NCBI GenBank assembly: GCA_003991915.1
Contig: RQTK01000114.1
Span: 652,399 to 716,398, forward strand
Direction of reading: 5' to 3'
Source of the DNA: Elysia chlorotica
Taxonomy: Eukaryota > Mollusca > Gastropoda > Plakobranchidae
DNA: 64,000 nucleotides
In this document: positions 11,570-23,790 of the stretch, piece after piece
Numbering within the stretch: position 1 is the first letter of the stretch
Layout: every line of letters begins with the position of its first letter
The notes under the pieces: model-generated
Database searches by the model: none
What the model was told of the DNA's origin: nothing
The model's input: the letters and a program-made list of their open reading frames with translations, nothing else
Translations under genes and position numbers: made by a program

Positions 11570-11830
11570 AGCAAGAGCGTCGCGACCTGTGCACATGAGG
11601 CCCGGACAGGCGGGCGGGGAGACGGAGAGCTCTCTAGGCATTAGGCAGGGAGACAAAAGCGCGGTGCCTGGGCAGCACCTAGTCACCAGCGGTGCAGACT
11701 AACTTAGTTACGCTGACCTGGCGGTGACATGAGATGATCCAGTTTGCACCGCCGCCAGCCTCGGCGCGGCCCCCACAGTCAGCGCTGGGGTGGGGAGTGG
11801 AGAGCTACCAGCCAACGTGGTTAGAATTAC
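11570..11830. other. GC-rich unique patch
   Basis: CpG-containing unique sequence stands out from the AT-rich flanks, with an SfiI-like GC block and several GGTGACA/TGACCT-like half-sites. No open frame has splice support. It could be a regulatory element or non-coding exon. Confidence 0.25.
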
Positions 11831-11920
11831 ATCTCTGGTCTGGCCCCAGCCCACACGTGACTTCATGTCTTCTGTCCATGAAAAGTGCTTCCGAAATCTG
11901 CACTATTTCTATAACCCCGA

Positions 11921-12206
<286 letters not shown>

Positions 12207-12845
12207 TTAAAAATGCTACTATTGCTGTTGCTGCTGCGGCCACCTCTCTTTCGTCGTGTTTTAGAACTGTGTCCAGTCTACCGTTCGTAATAATTGATGC
12301 CATGTTTCGTCTACCTATATTAGGTTACTTCTGCTGTTTCTGTTGCTGTCGCCATTTGTTTCATTTTTTTCTTAAATTTTACTCACTGTCTCTTCCCGCA
12401 CATCCACCGTTCATCATCCCAGCGTTGATTGTAGGCTGATTTTTTTTTTCTTTCATTTATCAAAATGATTCCCAGTCCGATACCATCGAGGTCTGCGCAA
12501 ATGCAATCAGCAGACATTATGTTTTAGATGTAGGGCTTACTGATTTGCACTCTCTAGCAACACCAGACCTTTCTTTCTGTAAGTTTTAATAACAATGGTT
12601 AGTAGTGATGAATGTTTGGCAAAAATGGTCAAGAATATTTTTGGTGTGTGTGTGTGTGTGATTTTTGTTGTTAAGTTCTTTTTATTTTTGTTGTTGTTGT
12701 TGCTTTTTCTTTGTTACTAAAAATCAGAATAATGAAAGTTACTTTAAGGTTGTCTTTAGAGGTTCCCGTTTTGTTTTGTTTAGTTTCATGTCTTTGTTTT
12801 TGTTTTTCAATGAGCTAAAATCCATGGTGCGTGTGCACGCGGGTC

Positions 12846-12906
12846 GGGGGGGGGGGGGGGGGGGGGAAGCTGTCTGTAGGGGGGGGTGGGGGTGGGGGGG
12901 GGGGGG
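12846..12906. repeat. Poly-G tracts
   Basis: A run of 21 G (12846-12866) and a second G-rich run (about 12879-12906) could form a G-quadruplex. Confidence 0.9.
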
Positions 12907-13384
12907 TGAATTAATCTTTGAAAGACCTTCAGTGTTTAGGAGTGGCGGGGGAAGAAGGTGGCATTTGCACAAACACACACTGAAAGTAGATTATGTGCAG
13001 CTGTTTTACTTGTTTGTTTCGACCACAAGAGTGGGTCAAGGTCGTAGCATGATGCAGAACGAATTTAAAACAACACCAGAGACAATATAGTAAGTGAGAC
13101 GTTTCACAAAAAGAGCTCACAAAAATATCGAGACTGGAAGCTAGTGCGACGCATGCTCACTTAATTTCTTTATTGTTGTTAAGGTGGTTAATAAATCTTC
13201 AGTCAGGATTTTTACTGCAACCGCCTTATTTATCCCAACCCACATGCGCGAAATTCCCCGTGAAACCTCTCACTATTTCACACTCTCTGATAATATTGTC
13301 GCGTAAAATACTTTCTTATTGATTACACTGTTTATCGAAATCTTTAACCAAGCCTGTTGATCTAGTGTGTTTTTACCCAACCCC

Positions 13385-13395
13385 CTCTCACTCTC

Positions 13396-13493
<98 letters not shown>

Positions 13494-13565
13494 GCTCTCT
13501 CTCTATCTCTCTCTCTCTATCTATCTTATCTATCTATATATCTCTTTCTTTTGTTCTCTCTCTCT
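13385..13565. repeat. (CT)n and CTAT microsatellite
   Basis: About 125 bp of CT repeats degrade into CTAT and CTTT units. Confidence 0.97.
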
Positions 13566-14294
13566 ACTAAAATGGGATACATAGATAGATGGGGCGCAGA
13601 CAAAACCAAAGACAAAGAGTTGGTGGAGATTGTAATCAGACAGGCACATAGAGTACAAAGTGGCAAATTGATTGCAAATAACCCCAGAGCTGGGTTCACA
13701 TTCCTGCGTGGGGCTGGCACGGAGATAGGAAGCAATAAAAACAGACTAACCAGAGAAGGAGGAGGGAAGCTGTCTAGAAACAATCAAAATCAAGTAAAAG
13801 ACATGGGGAAAAATGTCGAATAGTAATGTGAATGGTCGAATAAACATGTTTAAGAATATCGACAAGGTACCTTTGGATGTACAACAATCCATTATCGCAC
13901 GAACCATAAGGATAATATGTCTAACCACCCAATCAAGCTTCAAACAGATACATAGTGGGCACCAATGTGACATGGATATTAGGAACAAAATTTTAAAGAA
14001 AGAAAAAAAAGTTATGCCACTGTGTTGAAAGCGTGGTAGATGTTCAACAAGCGAAGCGTTATACATGTGGTGCCATCTTGTAGCACATCTAATTTGCGCA
14101 TGTCATGTTGTATTTTAAAGCCCAGAATAAGTCGCCCCGATTGGTATGACTCTTTGCCCGAGCTTTTGTTGTTGTTGTTGTTGCTAACTTAGCATATAGA
14201 ACATATAGAACTAGCAGAGTGCGGTTAGCAAGTATAGTGTACATTCTGTGTGTTTAAATGTACGCATTTGAGGCTACTTTGAAGCTGTGAGTTG

Positions 14295-14365
14295 CGGGGG
14301 TTCAGTTGGTTAGTGCTCTGAGCTGATAAGCAGGTCGTCCGCGGTTCACAGCTCAGGGGAGAGAA
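14295..14365 (+). mobile_element. tRNA-like SINE head, degenerate
   Basis: The segment ggggttcagttggttagtgc resembles a tRNA A box. Forty bases later gcggttcacagctc resembles a degraded B box. The arms do not form a proper cloverleaf, so this is most likely a SINE fragment. Confidence 0.45.
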
Positions 14366-14633
14366 TACAGATGGTGTAACAGTAAATCTACAACACATCT
14401 CGTTTGGTCCTCTCTACCAATTTTACTTTATGGTATGTGTTTTCCTTTCTCCTTTAACTCGTTTCGCGACATATCTAGATAAATCCAGACCTGTTTAGTG
14501 GAGTAGCTGTGCAGTCGTAGCTGTCAAGACTGTTCGGTTTAGCTTGTTATATTATGCTTTCCGCGTTAAGTGGGGCAAGCGTGGGTTATGATTATTAGCG
14601 AGCCAAGGCCAGGCGTCCAGCCCAGTAAGTGCG

Positions 14634-14637
14634 CCCC

Positions 14638-14698
<61 letters not shown>
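14634..14698. repeat. Poly-C followed by (TC)n
   Basis: Fifteen C are followed by about 50 bp of TC repeat. The whole tract is pyrimidine. Confidence 0.96.
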
Positions 14699-14700
<2 letters not shown>

Positions 14701-14984
14701 CCTTCTCCGTGTTCCCTCATTCTGTCCAGGTCCAACCGTTGCCTTGTCCCGCCCCTCCCCCCTGAGGTGGCCAGCCCGTAAATAATCCAGTAGATAAAGC
14801 TGCAAAGGGATGGGAGTCAGGAGGTCAAAAGAGCAAGGCCGGCATGACCCGGCGCGCTTCATCAGGTCAAGGGGGCGACCTTTCTGTGCGCCAAATAGTT
14901 AGCGTTTTAAGACGTCCTGGGGTCTGTCTCTGTCTCTTTGTCTCTGTGTGTCTGTGTGGGTGGGTGTGTTTCTGTGTGTGTGTG

Positions 14985-15013
14985 TCTCTCTCTCTGTCGT
15001 GTCTCTGTCTCTA

Positions 15014-15103
<90 letters not shown>

Positions 15104-15112
15104 TGTCTGTCT
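14985..15112. repeat. (CT)n microsatellite with GT/CTGT edges
   Basis: TCTGTG-rich sequence passes into about 75 bp of pure CT, then CTGT units. Confidence 0.96.
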
Positions 15113-15257
15113 TTAGACGGAAAGGCACTACCTGTGGTCTGAGTCTTTCTCTTATTCTATCCCAAAACTTTTGGTTTATGAGAATCTGGAAAGTAGTATA
15201 TAGGCTGTTTTGATCCTTATACATTTTGAGTATGTACTGTTGAAAAGATGGTTGGTT

Positions 15258-15530
15258 TGTTGAGTTGGTTTAACGTCCAACGTCAGCACTATAAAAGCTA
15301 TACTGTAGACAGGTCTCAAGACTTACGTCTGACGCTTTTTTGAGCTGCCGCATTCGAGACACGGCGGGAGACCTGGGCTCATGTCCCAATTGTTCACATT
15401 GTATTGACATCGACCCAACCAGTTACAGGGGACCAAATCAGGCAAATAAGTTTTGACCAATCGTGGGATTTGAACCGCGGATCTACCGATCTTGATACCA
15501 ACGCTCTACCATTTGAGCCAGCTCGCCCCC
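15258..15530 (-). mobile_element. Full-length tRNA-derived SINE (reference copy)
   Basis: Read on the minus strand, the element starts GGGGGCGAGC and has an A box TGGCTCAAATGG (15509-15520) and a B box GGTTCAAATCC (15466-15476). The body contains ACTGGTTGGGTCGATGTCAA, and the element ends with AGTGCTGACGTTGGACGTTA and AACCAACTCAACA. The length is about 273 bp. RNA polymerase III would transcribe an active copy, and mobility would depend on a partner LINE. Other copies here share head, body or tail. Confidence 0.85.
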
Positions 15531-16970
15531 TAATGGAGAAGATGTTGATTTTTTTTTTGACGTTGCATAACAATTGTTTCATGTAAACATACTCCGTATA
15601 ATAATACAATTCCCGGGGAAAATATGTAGAGCTTAAGAATAGACCTTGATCTGATCCTATCCCTTCACCCCAAAAAATTATTACAAAATAATTACCAATG
15701 TCAAATAAATAAATAATTGTATTATGAGCATTGATTAACAGTGACTAATGTATTTTGATTTCCGTCTCACCCTTGGTTATCTATCTACAAGATCTACCGT
15801 TGTTTATAGATTTTACTCTTACTAGGATCTAGTTGTGATCATATTATTAGCATGGTGTGCTGGTTCTTGAGTCTGGATCACTGAGTGTCTGCTCGCTAGA
15901 TTTGCTCGCTACATACGTTTTAACACGTGCCTATCTTCGCCTTGTAAGAAATAAGTGGGTTTTAAGGTTTGTATCAAATTATTGGGAAATGTAGTAATCA
16001 TTTCCCGCTATGTTTTATAAGGATGTATGTTACATCTGGTTAATAAATAATTTAGACTTTGATATTTGTCCAATTATCGAGCATAATTATGTTCATCAAA
16101 ATGTCGCCTGCAGCTCTCCGCGTCCCAAAGCATCCGTACCCTCGCATCCTCTACTGATCAATGGAGAGCTCTAGCGACTCAGCCACCGACACCCTCTAGT
16201 AGGAGACCAGTGGCTGGGGTGTACTGGTGTACTGATATCAAGCAGCAGATCTAGCATGCTTGCGTCCAGGCACTCGCCTCATACCCGTCACGTGGGACGG
16301 TCGGTTCAGCTTGAGGCGGCAGAGACGTCCATCAGTTATTATAGTACATGTACCACAAAGTCATGACTTCACCGTATTGAATCCTCAGAATTGCCTGTGA
16401 GACCTGACCTCAAATGACCAAACCTTCTAATGGTGTCTAAAAGATCTTACATTGTTTGGGATAATTTCAATCAGCGCTACAAATAGTATTTTTGTTCCTT
16501 CGGGTCAGCATTGTTTAAAGACCTCGTCAATAGAATGCGATATAAAAGCCAGTGGCTTTTGTTTCTATTTTTGTTTACCAAATCCATTATCTAGACCGTG
16601 GATTTTTACATTTGCCCACAACACAAGCCATAGACCTGCAAATGGAAATACTAGAATGTTTAAGGTCGCGGTGACTCTGCACTTGGTGCTTATGCACTGA
16701 CCTCATTTCTCTCTAAACCGTGCCGTTTCTGAGCTTTTTACGGCTCCAGATGCCAACTTATTTCTCTTTCAAGGAGCAGCCCGTGGATAAACAGGTTATT
16801 TTCAACTACTAAGCTTATACGATATCTGCCGGCAGAAAATCACCGTGACCTTTTTATACCAAAATGGTGTGAAGTTTTTTGTTCTTTTTTTATAGTCACT
16901 ATTAGGTTACTGATTAGAGGTTTCTTAGTGTTGAGACTTGGTTTAAATCATATGATTGTGTAAAGGCACA

Positions 16971-16973
<3 letters not shown>
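15531..16973. other. Non-coding DNA with a less AT-rich core at about 16100-16330
   Basis: No exon is supported. The core contains TCACGTGGGACGG with an E-box (CACGTG) near 16289 and is the only part that resembles a regulatory island. Confidence 0.35.
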
Positions 16974-17027
<54 letters not shown>

Positions 17028-17212
17028 AAATCAACCCCTTGTAATCAAATGCTCGAGTTATACTGCGCAATTGCCCGATGTACTTATTGCACTCTCTGTG
17101 AGCGTGTATAAGTTGTTTTCCTCCTTTTTCGTTTACATACGGCAGTCTAGTCTGAGAGAGAGAGAGAGGGAGAGGGGGAGAGAGAGAGAGAGAGAGAGAA
17201 AGAGAGGGAGAG
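16974..17212. repeat. (CT)n followed 130 bp later by (GA)n
   Basis: About 52 bp of CT repeat (16974-17025) and an imperfect GA block (about 17152-17212) on the same strand could pair as a long imperfect hairpin. Confidence 0.93.
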
Positions 17213-18456
17213 TATGTGTGTGAGAAAGAGTAATACTGACAGAGAGTAAGATGGACAGAGAATAATCTGCATGTAAACAGAATCGGACGAGAACATGTGG
17301 GATGTGTATTGTAGTTTAATCTTGGGATACGTTACGTTGTATTTTGTACCTATAATTTATTATCAATCGCACAACTAAATTTTAGTTGCGCATCAAATGG
17401 AGCCATGTAGGCTTTCTGTTACTATATGCAGTAATAATACATTTCGAGGTGACTAGACAGTGTGCATGCAATGTTAGCGTGTGACCCATCATTGTAATAG
17501 ATGTACAGTATTAGCCAAGTGCCAACCATTGTACATACAGCTATATTTGCCAGTGACCACCGTAACAAAGGCTACGCATCAAAGTTGCATGAGGCCATGC
17601 GTTGTCACGTCAACGCAACCAGTGCGGGGTACGCCGCGTCCACCTGTCTGTCTGTCTGTCCGTCGGTCTGTATGGCCTGCACCTTGGCTTGACCCTAGGT
17701 CAGCATGGGCTCTATGCACAGAAATAAGGCCATTCACTCGGCGGCTGGTCAACGGTGAGAGCGAACCCACCTTTACTTAATGGTCACTGTCGGCAAATAA
17801 GGCTAGCCAATATTTAATCGATGGACCCTGAGGTGGTATCTGGTGCAGTAGGTTAGCACTGTCTCAGTGTCTGTCTTGCCTGCGCCTGCGACTGCCTATC
17901 TACGATGTAAATAGCACGCTAAAAACTATTTACAGCTCCTTATCGAAAACCTGGATACTCTATACCACTCAGCTCAGTCAGCTGTTGACTCACCATATAG
18001 GATATATTCATATAAATTTGGACCCTATACGTGTGTTGTTACAATTTGTTTAGCCTACAAATTAGCTAACGCTTTTGCCACTGGCCAGCCGGCCTTAATT
18101 ATGGCAGTGTTGAAAAGGAGGCTTACGTTTCAGACTAGAGTTCCAACTAGCTAATCCAGTGTTATCGATAAGTGAGCACAGTTTTATTTTGAATGTGCCT
18201 GTTCAATTCAAATGGCTGATAGATTGTGGTGCATTTTTGTGACATCCGTGCTTTGTTTTGTTTTTTAAGTTATATTTGAACAATCATATGATTGGTTTCA
18301 AGTGCAGTTTAATGAATCATTGTGGTTGTTTTTATTTGTTGAACGTCACGTGTATTTATCTTGGATTTGCTTTGAAAAGGACGTCGAGATCGTTTCGTTT
18401 TGACTATATTGGATCTAAAATAGAGATTTCAACCTTTATTCTCCTAGTTATAAAGC

Positions 18457-18458
<2 letters not shown>

Positions 18459-18512
<54 letters not shown>

Positions 18513-18579
18513 CGTATTTTTTTTACAAGCACTCAGGCCGTAATCCGCACTCTGTCACCAACACCACTTCTAGCTTCCT

Positions 18580-18610
<31 letters not shown>

Positions 18611-18611
18611 C
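18459..18611. repeat. (GA)n and (GT)n microsatellites
   Basis: GA repeats at about 18459-18509 and GT repeats at about 18582-18611, with about 70 bp of unique sequence between them. Confidence 0.95.
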
Positions 18612-19685
18612 CGGCACATGTGCTTGCTTCCCTCTTGCAAATCAAGTTCTGGCCTCAAAATTAGGGATCAAATACTAAATAAGAGGAAATGGTGCAACAA
18701 TTATATTGAAATTGGTCCAGGGTAAAACATTTCAGCTATAACCAGTTATGAGAATAACTAAGAAGAACTATAACGGGACTTTGCTGCCCCCATTTACTTA
18801 TATAGTATTTATTTTAAGTAGTCTGAAATAATGCCTCCCCTTTTTTCTTTTGTCTCCCTTTTTTATGCACCAATTCTTCGAATGCATATTTTTCAATTGT
18901 ATATCTAATTATTCAATATAATAATAGACCCATCTGACTAAAGTGAAATCATTCCCACCATACTTAATCGTAAACATGCACCAAGATAATGGTTCTCATT
19001 TAAAAAAAACAAAAACAAAAACAAAACAAAAAACACTAATTTAGTGGAAAGGGATCAGGTTCATTCCGGGCTCAAATGGCTTGTTTACAAGAGTTGTTTA
19101 CTGTTCATAGAAAATGAGATTTGTGTGTTTGTTTGTTTTTGGTTGTAGTTGTTTTTTAATTACTGTCCTCATTCCAATCGTTAGTGCGTCCTTGAAAAGT
19201 GGCGTCGGGGGGTTCTGGAAGCTTCGCCCCGCCCCTTTAGCTCCTCCCCTCCCCATCTCTCAACTGCTCTGAGCACTGGGCTGTAGAAAGTCATGGTGCG
19301 CCGTGCATAGCCTGGCTCGTGACCCAAAGGGATTCCAGGCTTGGGTTATATTTCGTCAGGACTGCACTGACTTATTTAATAAAGTACCGTACTTGGTTTG
19401 GTGTTTGTTTTGTTTTTTTAATATTTTTTCCTCTTCCATTTCATAACCCATCCTTCATAGTAGTAGCTTAGTTTTCATTTGCATTGGACAGTAACACGCA
19501 ATTTCTTTACATTGATTGTACAAGAGCTGTGCTGGCGTGCCGTAAAAACAAACTCTTATCTCATCCTTTTTAGCTTGCATGTGTAACAAAACAGCATGGT
19601 CAAAGACATAGCAAAGTAAAATAATTATGATGCGTCAAGGAGTGAGAAGGTTGAACAAACGGATTATGATAACCCTGCAACCATT
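18612..19685. other. Non-coding DNA without recognised features
   Basis: Apart from an AAAAACAAAA-type simple stretch near 19008-19035 and a short GC-rich patch near 19200-19330, I see nothing structured. Confidence 0.5.
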
Positions 19686-19686
19686 A

Positions 19687-19890
19687 CTCTGCAATCTTTA
19701 TGCCCTTGCCAATACCCTGTAATGCAGTGGTGATGCCCATGCCAATACCCTTTTTAGTGCAATCATTATGCCCACGCCAATACCCTGTAATGCAGTCGTC
19801 ATGCCCATGCCAATACCATGTAATGCAAATGTTATGCCCACGCCAATATCATGTAATGCAATCGTTATGCCCATGCCAGTATCCATTCAT
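19687..19890. repeat. 33-bp minisatellite, about six copies
   Basis: Units start near 19700, 19733, 19768, 19801, 19834 and 19867 and share ATGCCCATGCCAATACCC and TGTAATGCA. They are diverged by a few bases each, and one is 35 bp. The period of three multiples leaves open frames on both strands, which should not be read as genes. Confidence 0.9.
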
Positions 19891-20279
19891 ATACCTACTT
19901 GTATAAAGTCGGCGTATTAAGAAATCTAGATAATAATAGGTTTTATTTTTATTTTCAACAACTGCAACGTTTGCAGCGTTTGCCTGTATCGATAAATTAT
20001 TAATATCCCATGGCCAGGAATACCTCCTTGCTTTTTTTTTAACCAATGAGGATATGCGATTTAGAAATCACAGATATTTGAAGGCACAAATAGAGAATAA
20101 AAACATGTCTATTTATATTACCGTACTGAGTGCTCAAGGACCCGGTTATTTAATAATAATAAAAAAAAGTGCAGTAAACGTCTACAGTAACAATGGCTTA
20201 AGAGATACTTTTTAATCAAATAATATTCAAGGTTTTGCAATTGCTGCCGACTTATTCATCAGTACTGAGAGGAGAACTA

Positions 20280-20312
20280 CTGTCTCTGTCTCTGTGCATC
20301 TGTCTGTCTGTC

Positions 20313-20387
<75 letters not shown>

Positions 20388-20397
20388 TTCTCTCTCT
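20280..20397. repeat. (CTGT)n-(CT)n microsatellite
   Basis: Short CTGT units grade into about 65 bp of CT repeat. Confidence 0.96.
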
Positions 20398-20658
20398 GCC
20401 CCTCTTTTCACATTTCACCCACCTCCCACCCTTAGCCGCGCCGCCATGAGTGAAGACCCGTTCCATGACACAGCAAGAGTCGTGCTCCAGCGGATCTAAG
20501 CACGGGTCACCTCGTTCCCTGGCCGTGTCCCCACTACACTTTGCCCCATCTTGAGATTAGTGGCATTATCGATGGCAGTGTTGCTTTTTGTGGGATTTTA
20601 TAATGGAGTGGACACCATTCAGTTAACTAGAATGTCAAAATCAGAAATGAATCTATAT

Positions 20659-20697
20659 GTGTGTGTGTAGGTGTGTGTGTGTGTGTGTGTGTGTATG
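20659..20697. repeat. (GT)n microsatellite
   Basis: About 38 bp of GT with two A interruptions. Confidence 0.95.
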
Positions 20698-21111
20698 TGG
20701 GCACTATCTGCTTCCACGATAGGATTCAATGTTATTATTAAAGTTGATATGATGGATCAAATCTCAAGTTCCACGGCTAGTTAGATTACGTTGTTCGTAG
20801 GTCTGAACCAATCACTAATGGGAGCAAATTTATTAACAGCACTGTTGATGAGGTATCATAAAAATTCATACTTTATTGTAGTGCCTGGGTCATTGAGAAA
20901 ACGTTATAAGAACACGTTGCCCCTACACGATTATGTCACGCTTATTCAAATGGGTGCATGTACAATGTTTTGACATCAATTAATTTACCTGCTGTAGTAT
21001 CCATTCCATGTACAATGTGAATGGCGCAATCGAAAGAGCGCGAAACTAAGGAGGATATATATTCTTTGATGATATTGTGGCGCTTCTGATACCAAGAATT
21101 TCGGATTAAAG

Positions 21112-21752
21112 ATGGCGCGCCCACCGGAAGCGGATCTTGAGAGTGCCATGTCCATCATGAAGCTGCTGCGGGCCCCGCCCCAGGGACGGGCGTGTGCCTA
21201 CTCCAGGCGGGCTGGCTTCGCGGAGCACAATCAGCCTCACCAGCAGCAGCACCCCCATCACCACCATCTGCACCACCACAACCACCACCAGAGTCGCCAA
21301 CAACAACACCAACAGCAGCAGCAGCAGCGAGAGCCGGAGCTGCGCGATGGCGGTCACATGTCACAGGTGTTGAGCCAGCAGCGTCACATGAGTCACCCGC
21401 TGGAGCTGACCAGAGGTCCTGGTTCGGGCTACGCTAGCGCCTTCAGCCGCTCTCAGACTGTGCCCAACCCCAGCTGCATGGAGACCCTGGGCTCGGCCAA
21501 CAACGCTAGCGGCTCAAAGTTTGGTAGGAGTGCCCGGGGCGGTGCTTGCCTGCTCGATAGTTCCGAACCTAGAGGGAACGGTGATGGGCGTGGTTGTGGC
21601 TCAGGCGGCAACAGTGACGATGCCCACCAACGAAGATCAGGTTCTACGTTCGGATCCAGCAACAGGTCTCCACCCGGTGTAGGACATAGGCGCCCCAGGC
21701 CCGTGTTTTCCAAGTCCAACACGCCTTCACCTTGCGACGACGTTTTTGTTAT
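21112..21752 (+). CDS. First coding exon, His/Gln-rich amino-terminus (unidentified)
   Basis: The exon opens with ATG in a good context (AAAGATGG), with an in-frame TGA about 39 bases upstream, and runs 213 codons plus two bases to a GTGAGT donor at 21753. The product begins MARPPEADLES and has a His/Gln block at residues 43-72, then Gly/Ser-rich sequence. Residues 113-118, RSQTVP, match the RSx(S/T)xP type of 14-3-3 site. There is no recognisable folded domain. Like the 5699-8217 exon it is GC-rich and ends in phase 2, so both could splice to the same downstream exon as alternative amino-termini. The alternative is a separate gene. The stop codon seen a few bases past the donor (TGA, 21753-21755) overlaps the GTGAGT signal, so an intronless 214-codon gene is formally possible but less likely. 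Confidence 0.7.
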
Positions 21753-21823
21753 GTGAGTTTGCTTTATCTTTTTATCGTCATTTTATAAAGTTGAGTTGTG
21801 CCTGACGTCGAAAGAGAGAGAAC

Positions 21824-21828
<5 letters not shown>

Positions 21829-21905
<77 letters not shown>
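21829..21905. repeat. (GA)n microsatellite just inside the intron after the His/Gln exon
   Basis: About 75 bp of pure GA begins roughly 75 bp downstream of the 21753 donor. Confidence 0.97.
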
Positions 21906-21910
<5 letters not shown>

Positions 21911-22927
21911 AAAGAGAGAACCATAAAAATAAGTAAGGGAGTAGAGACATGGAGGAAATAAGGTTAGGATGAAGAGAAATACGTGAAGAGACACAGCTTA
22001 TTTAGAAAGAGAGATAGACGGCGGGGGCGAGGGAGATTGCTAATGTATCAACTTCATTTCCTTAAACGTGAATTCTACCTTTTGCCCATGGATACCAGAA
22101 CCTTTTTTTTTCTTTTGATAAGGAAATCACAATGTGGTTGATCTTCTATACAAATATTGCCAGAAGTGGTGAATAGGCTTTATTTCCGAGAACTTAATAC
22201 AGGTGTAGCCCAATGGTTTGCTTGAGAGACATTGGATGATGTCCTTGTAGAGATAAAGTATCGTCGTCTTCATTGTTTAAAGTTCCATTTCCTCGGCGAA
22301 CCGTTTTCTTCATACAGTATTGAACGCAATGGAAATCATATTTGTTTTGCATTGTTTTTTATGGTGTTTTTTTTTCTGTCGTTGTTTTTGTTTGTTTGTT
22401 AACCCTTTTTAATACGCGTACAATTGTCTATGTCAATGTTATAATTATATTAGATAGCTGCTTTCTTACTCGTGAAAGTGGTGTTGTCTGTAATTTGCCA
22501 ATTCCCTCAATCGCAAAATTCTCAAGTAATAAGAAAGTGAATCTAGATACTCCATATCGTTTTACCTCCATGTGTTCGATAGACCAAGAGCAAACTTGGG
22601 ACATGCTTTATTAGAATAGAAAAAAAAAGGGGGGGGGGGGTATAGCTGTAGACCTGAAAGAAATTTCGTTTTGAGTTTGTCAACTTTGTATTGATTTAGA
22701 CCGCTGCATTGGTTTGCAGTGTGCTGCTTTAGGTTGCAGTATACTGGTTTAGGTGGTGCCTGAGGTAGGCTGTTTGTAGTGTATCACCCTCGACAACCGG
22801 TTCTCCTCTGTTTTGTGAGAAATGGTTAAGTGAAAGAAAAAAAAAAGAATTACGCTTGAGTTTTGCCAGTAGAAGAAGAATTTAATTTTCTACATCGTGC
22901 CTAATAGTAGTAAGAGTATTAGTAGTT

Positions 22928-22956
22928 ACTAGCTGAAAGCGCGCGAATTCGTGGGA
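22928..22956 (-). mobile_element. Helitron 3' terminus (diverged)
   Basis: On the minus strand an imperfect palindrome centred on GAATTC (CACGAATTCGCG) is followed by a short spacer GCTTTCAG and then CTAG|T. A hairpin 7-12 bases before a terminal CTRR, with host T after it, is the hallmark of Helitron 3' ends. It matches the better-preserved copy at 40019-40047. Confidence 0.55.
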
Positions 22957-23265
22957 TTGAAAGTTTAAACCAATACCAATTCTATGACAAACAGTGCCAC
23001 TTAATCTAAAACAGTATACCCCTACCGGTAACATGTCCTCATTTACACCAAGTGATGCGTTTGCGAAAGCTCAAACTTCGAATGTTATTCCTAATTAATG
23101 TTTAGATTCTGCAGCCGGTGTGAAGGTTCCAGTAACGTCTGCAAGGGTGATAAATTAACTTGACCATTGGCACAGCCTAGCGAGGATGTTTATGTGGGCC
23201 ATAATTTATCGTCACAATATTGGCATGCCTTTGTCATTCCCCTAATATTGTGAGCATCAATATTG

Positions 23266-23790
23266 ATATTGTCATTGTTTGAGGCAGTTGGAACTGTAAC
23301 TGTAGAAGCTGCCTGACTAATGTCAGACTGGTGGAGGCGTTAGTGGTGATGTAGATCTTGTCCGTGTGGGTCTATCTGCTTCTTGTGGTGGTGTAGCAAT
23401 CTAAAGCTAGGTCTACGTTGTGGAGATCTAGATCTATGTCTGATTTCACTTTGTCGTAGATCTAGATCTAGATTTCGATCAGTATCAGTAGACCTAGATG
23501 TTGATAGTTGATCAAGTGCTGTATTGTCATTGTTTGGGGCAGTTGGCAGTATAACTCTAGACGCTGCCTGATTAAATTAAATATCAGGTGGAGGCGTAAG
23601 TGTAGATGTAGATCTGGATCTAATCTCTGTGTGTTTAGATCTATCTTCTTTTTGTGGTGGTGTAGCAGATCTGAAGCTGGGTTTATGTTGTGGAAATCTA
23701 GATCCATGTCTGTTTTCACTTTGTCGTAGACCTAGATTAGATCTAAATTTCGACCAGTATCAGTAGGCCTAGGTATGGATGGTTGCTAAA
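23266..23790. repeat. Diverged 255-bp tandem duplication rich in AGATCT
   Basis: Copy 1 (about 23266-23520) and copy 2 (about 23521-23790) share TTGTCATTGTTTG(A/G)GGCAGTTGG, GTGGTGGTGTAGCA, TTTCACTTTGTCGTAGA and CAGTATCAGTAG in the same order, at roughly 80 percent identity by eye. No protein is encoded in a consistent frame. Confidence 0.85.

Noticed and set aside
15466..15520. tRNA genes at SINE heads
   Set aside because: The A and B boxes are present, but the cloverleaf arms do not pair and a repeated non-tRNA body follows.
17501..17690. GNAT-acetyltransferase-like string (DHRNKGYASKLHEAM)
   Set aside because: Only one motif-like stretch is present, without the rest of the fold, splice sites or conserved surroundings. 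Treated as chance.
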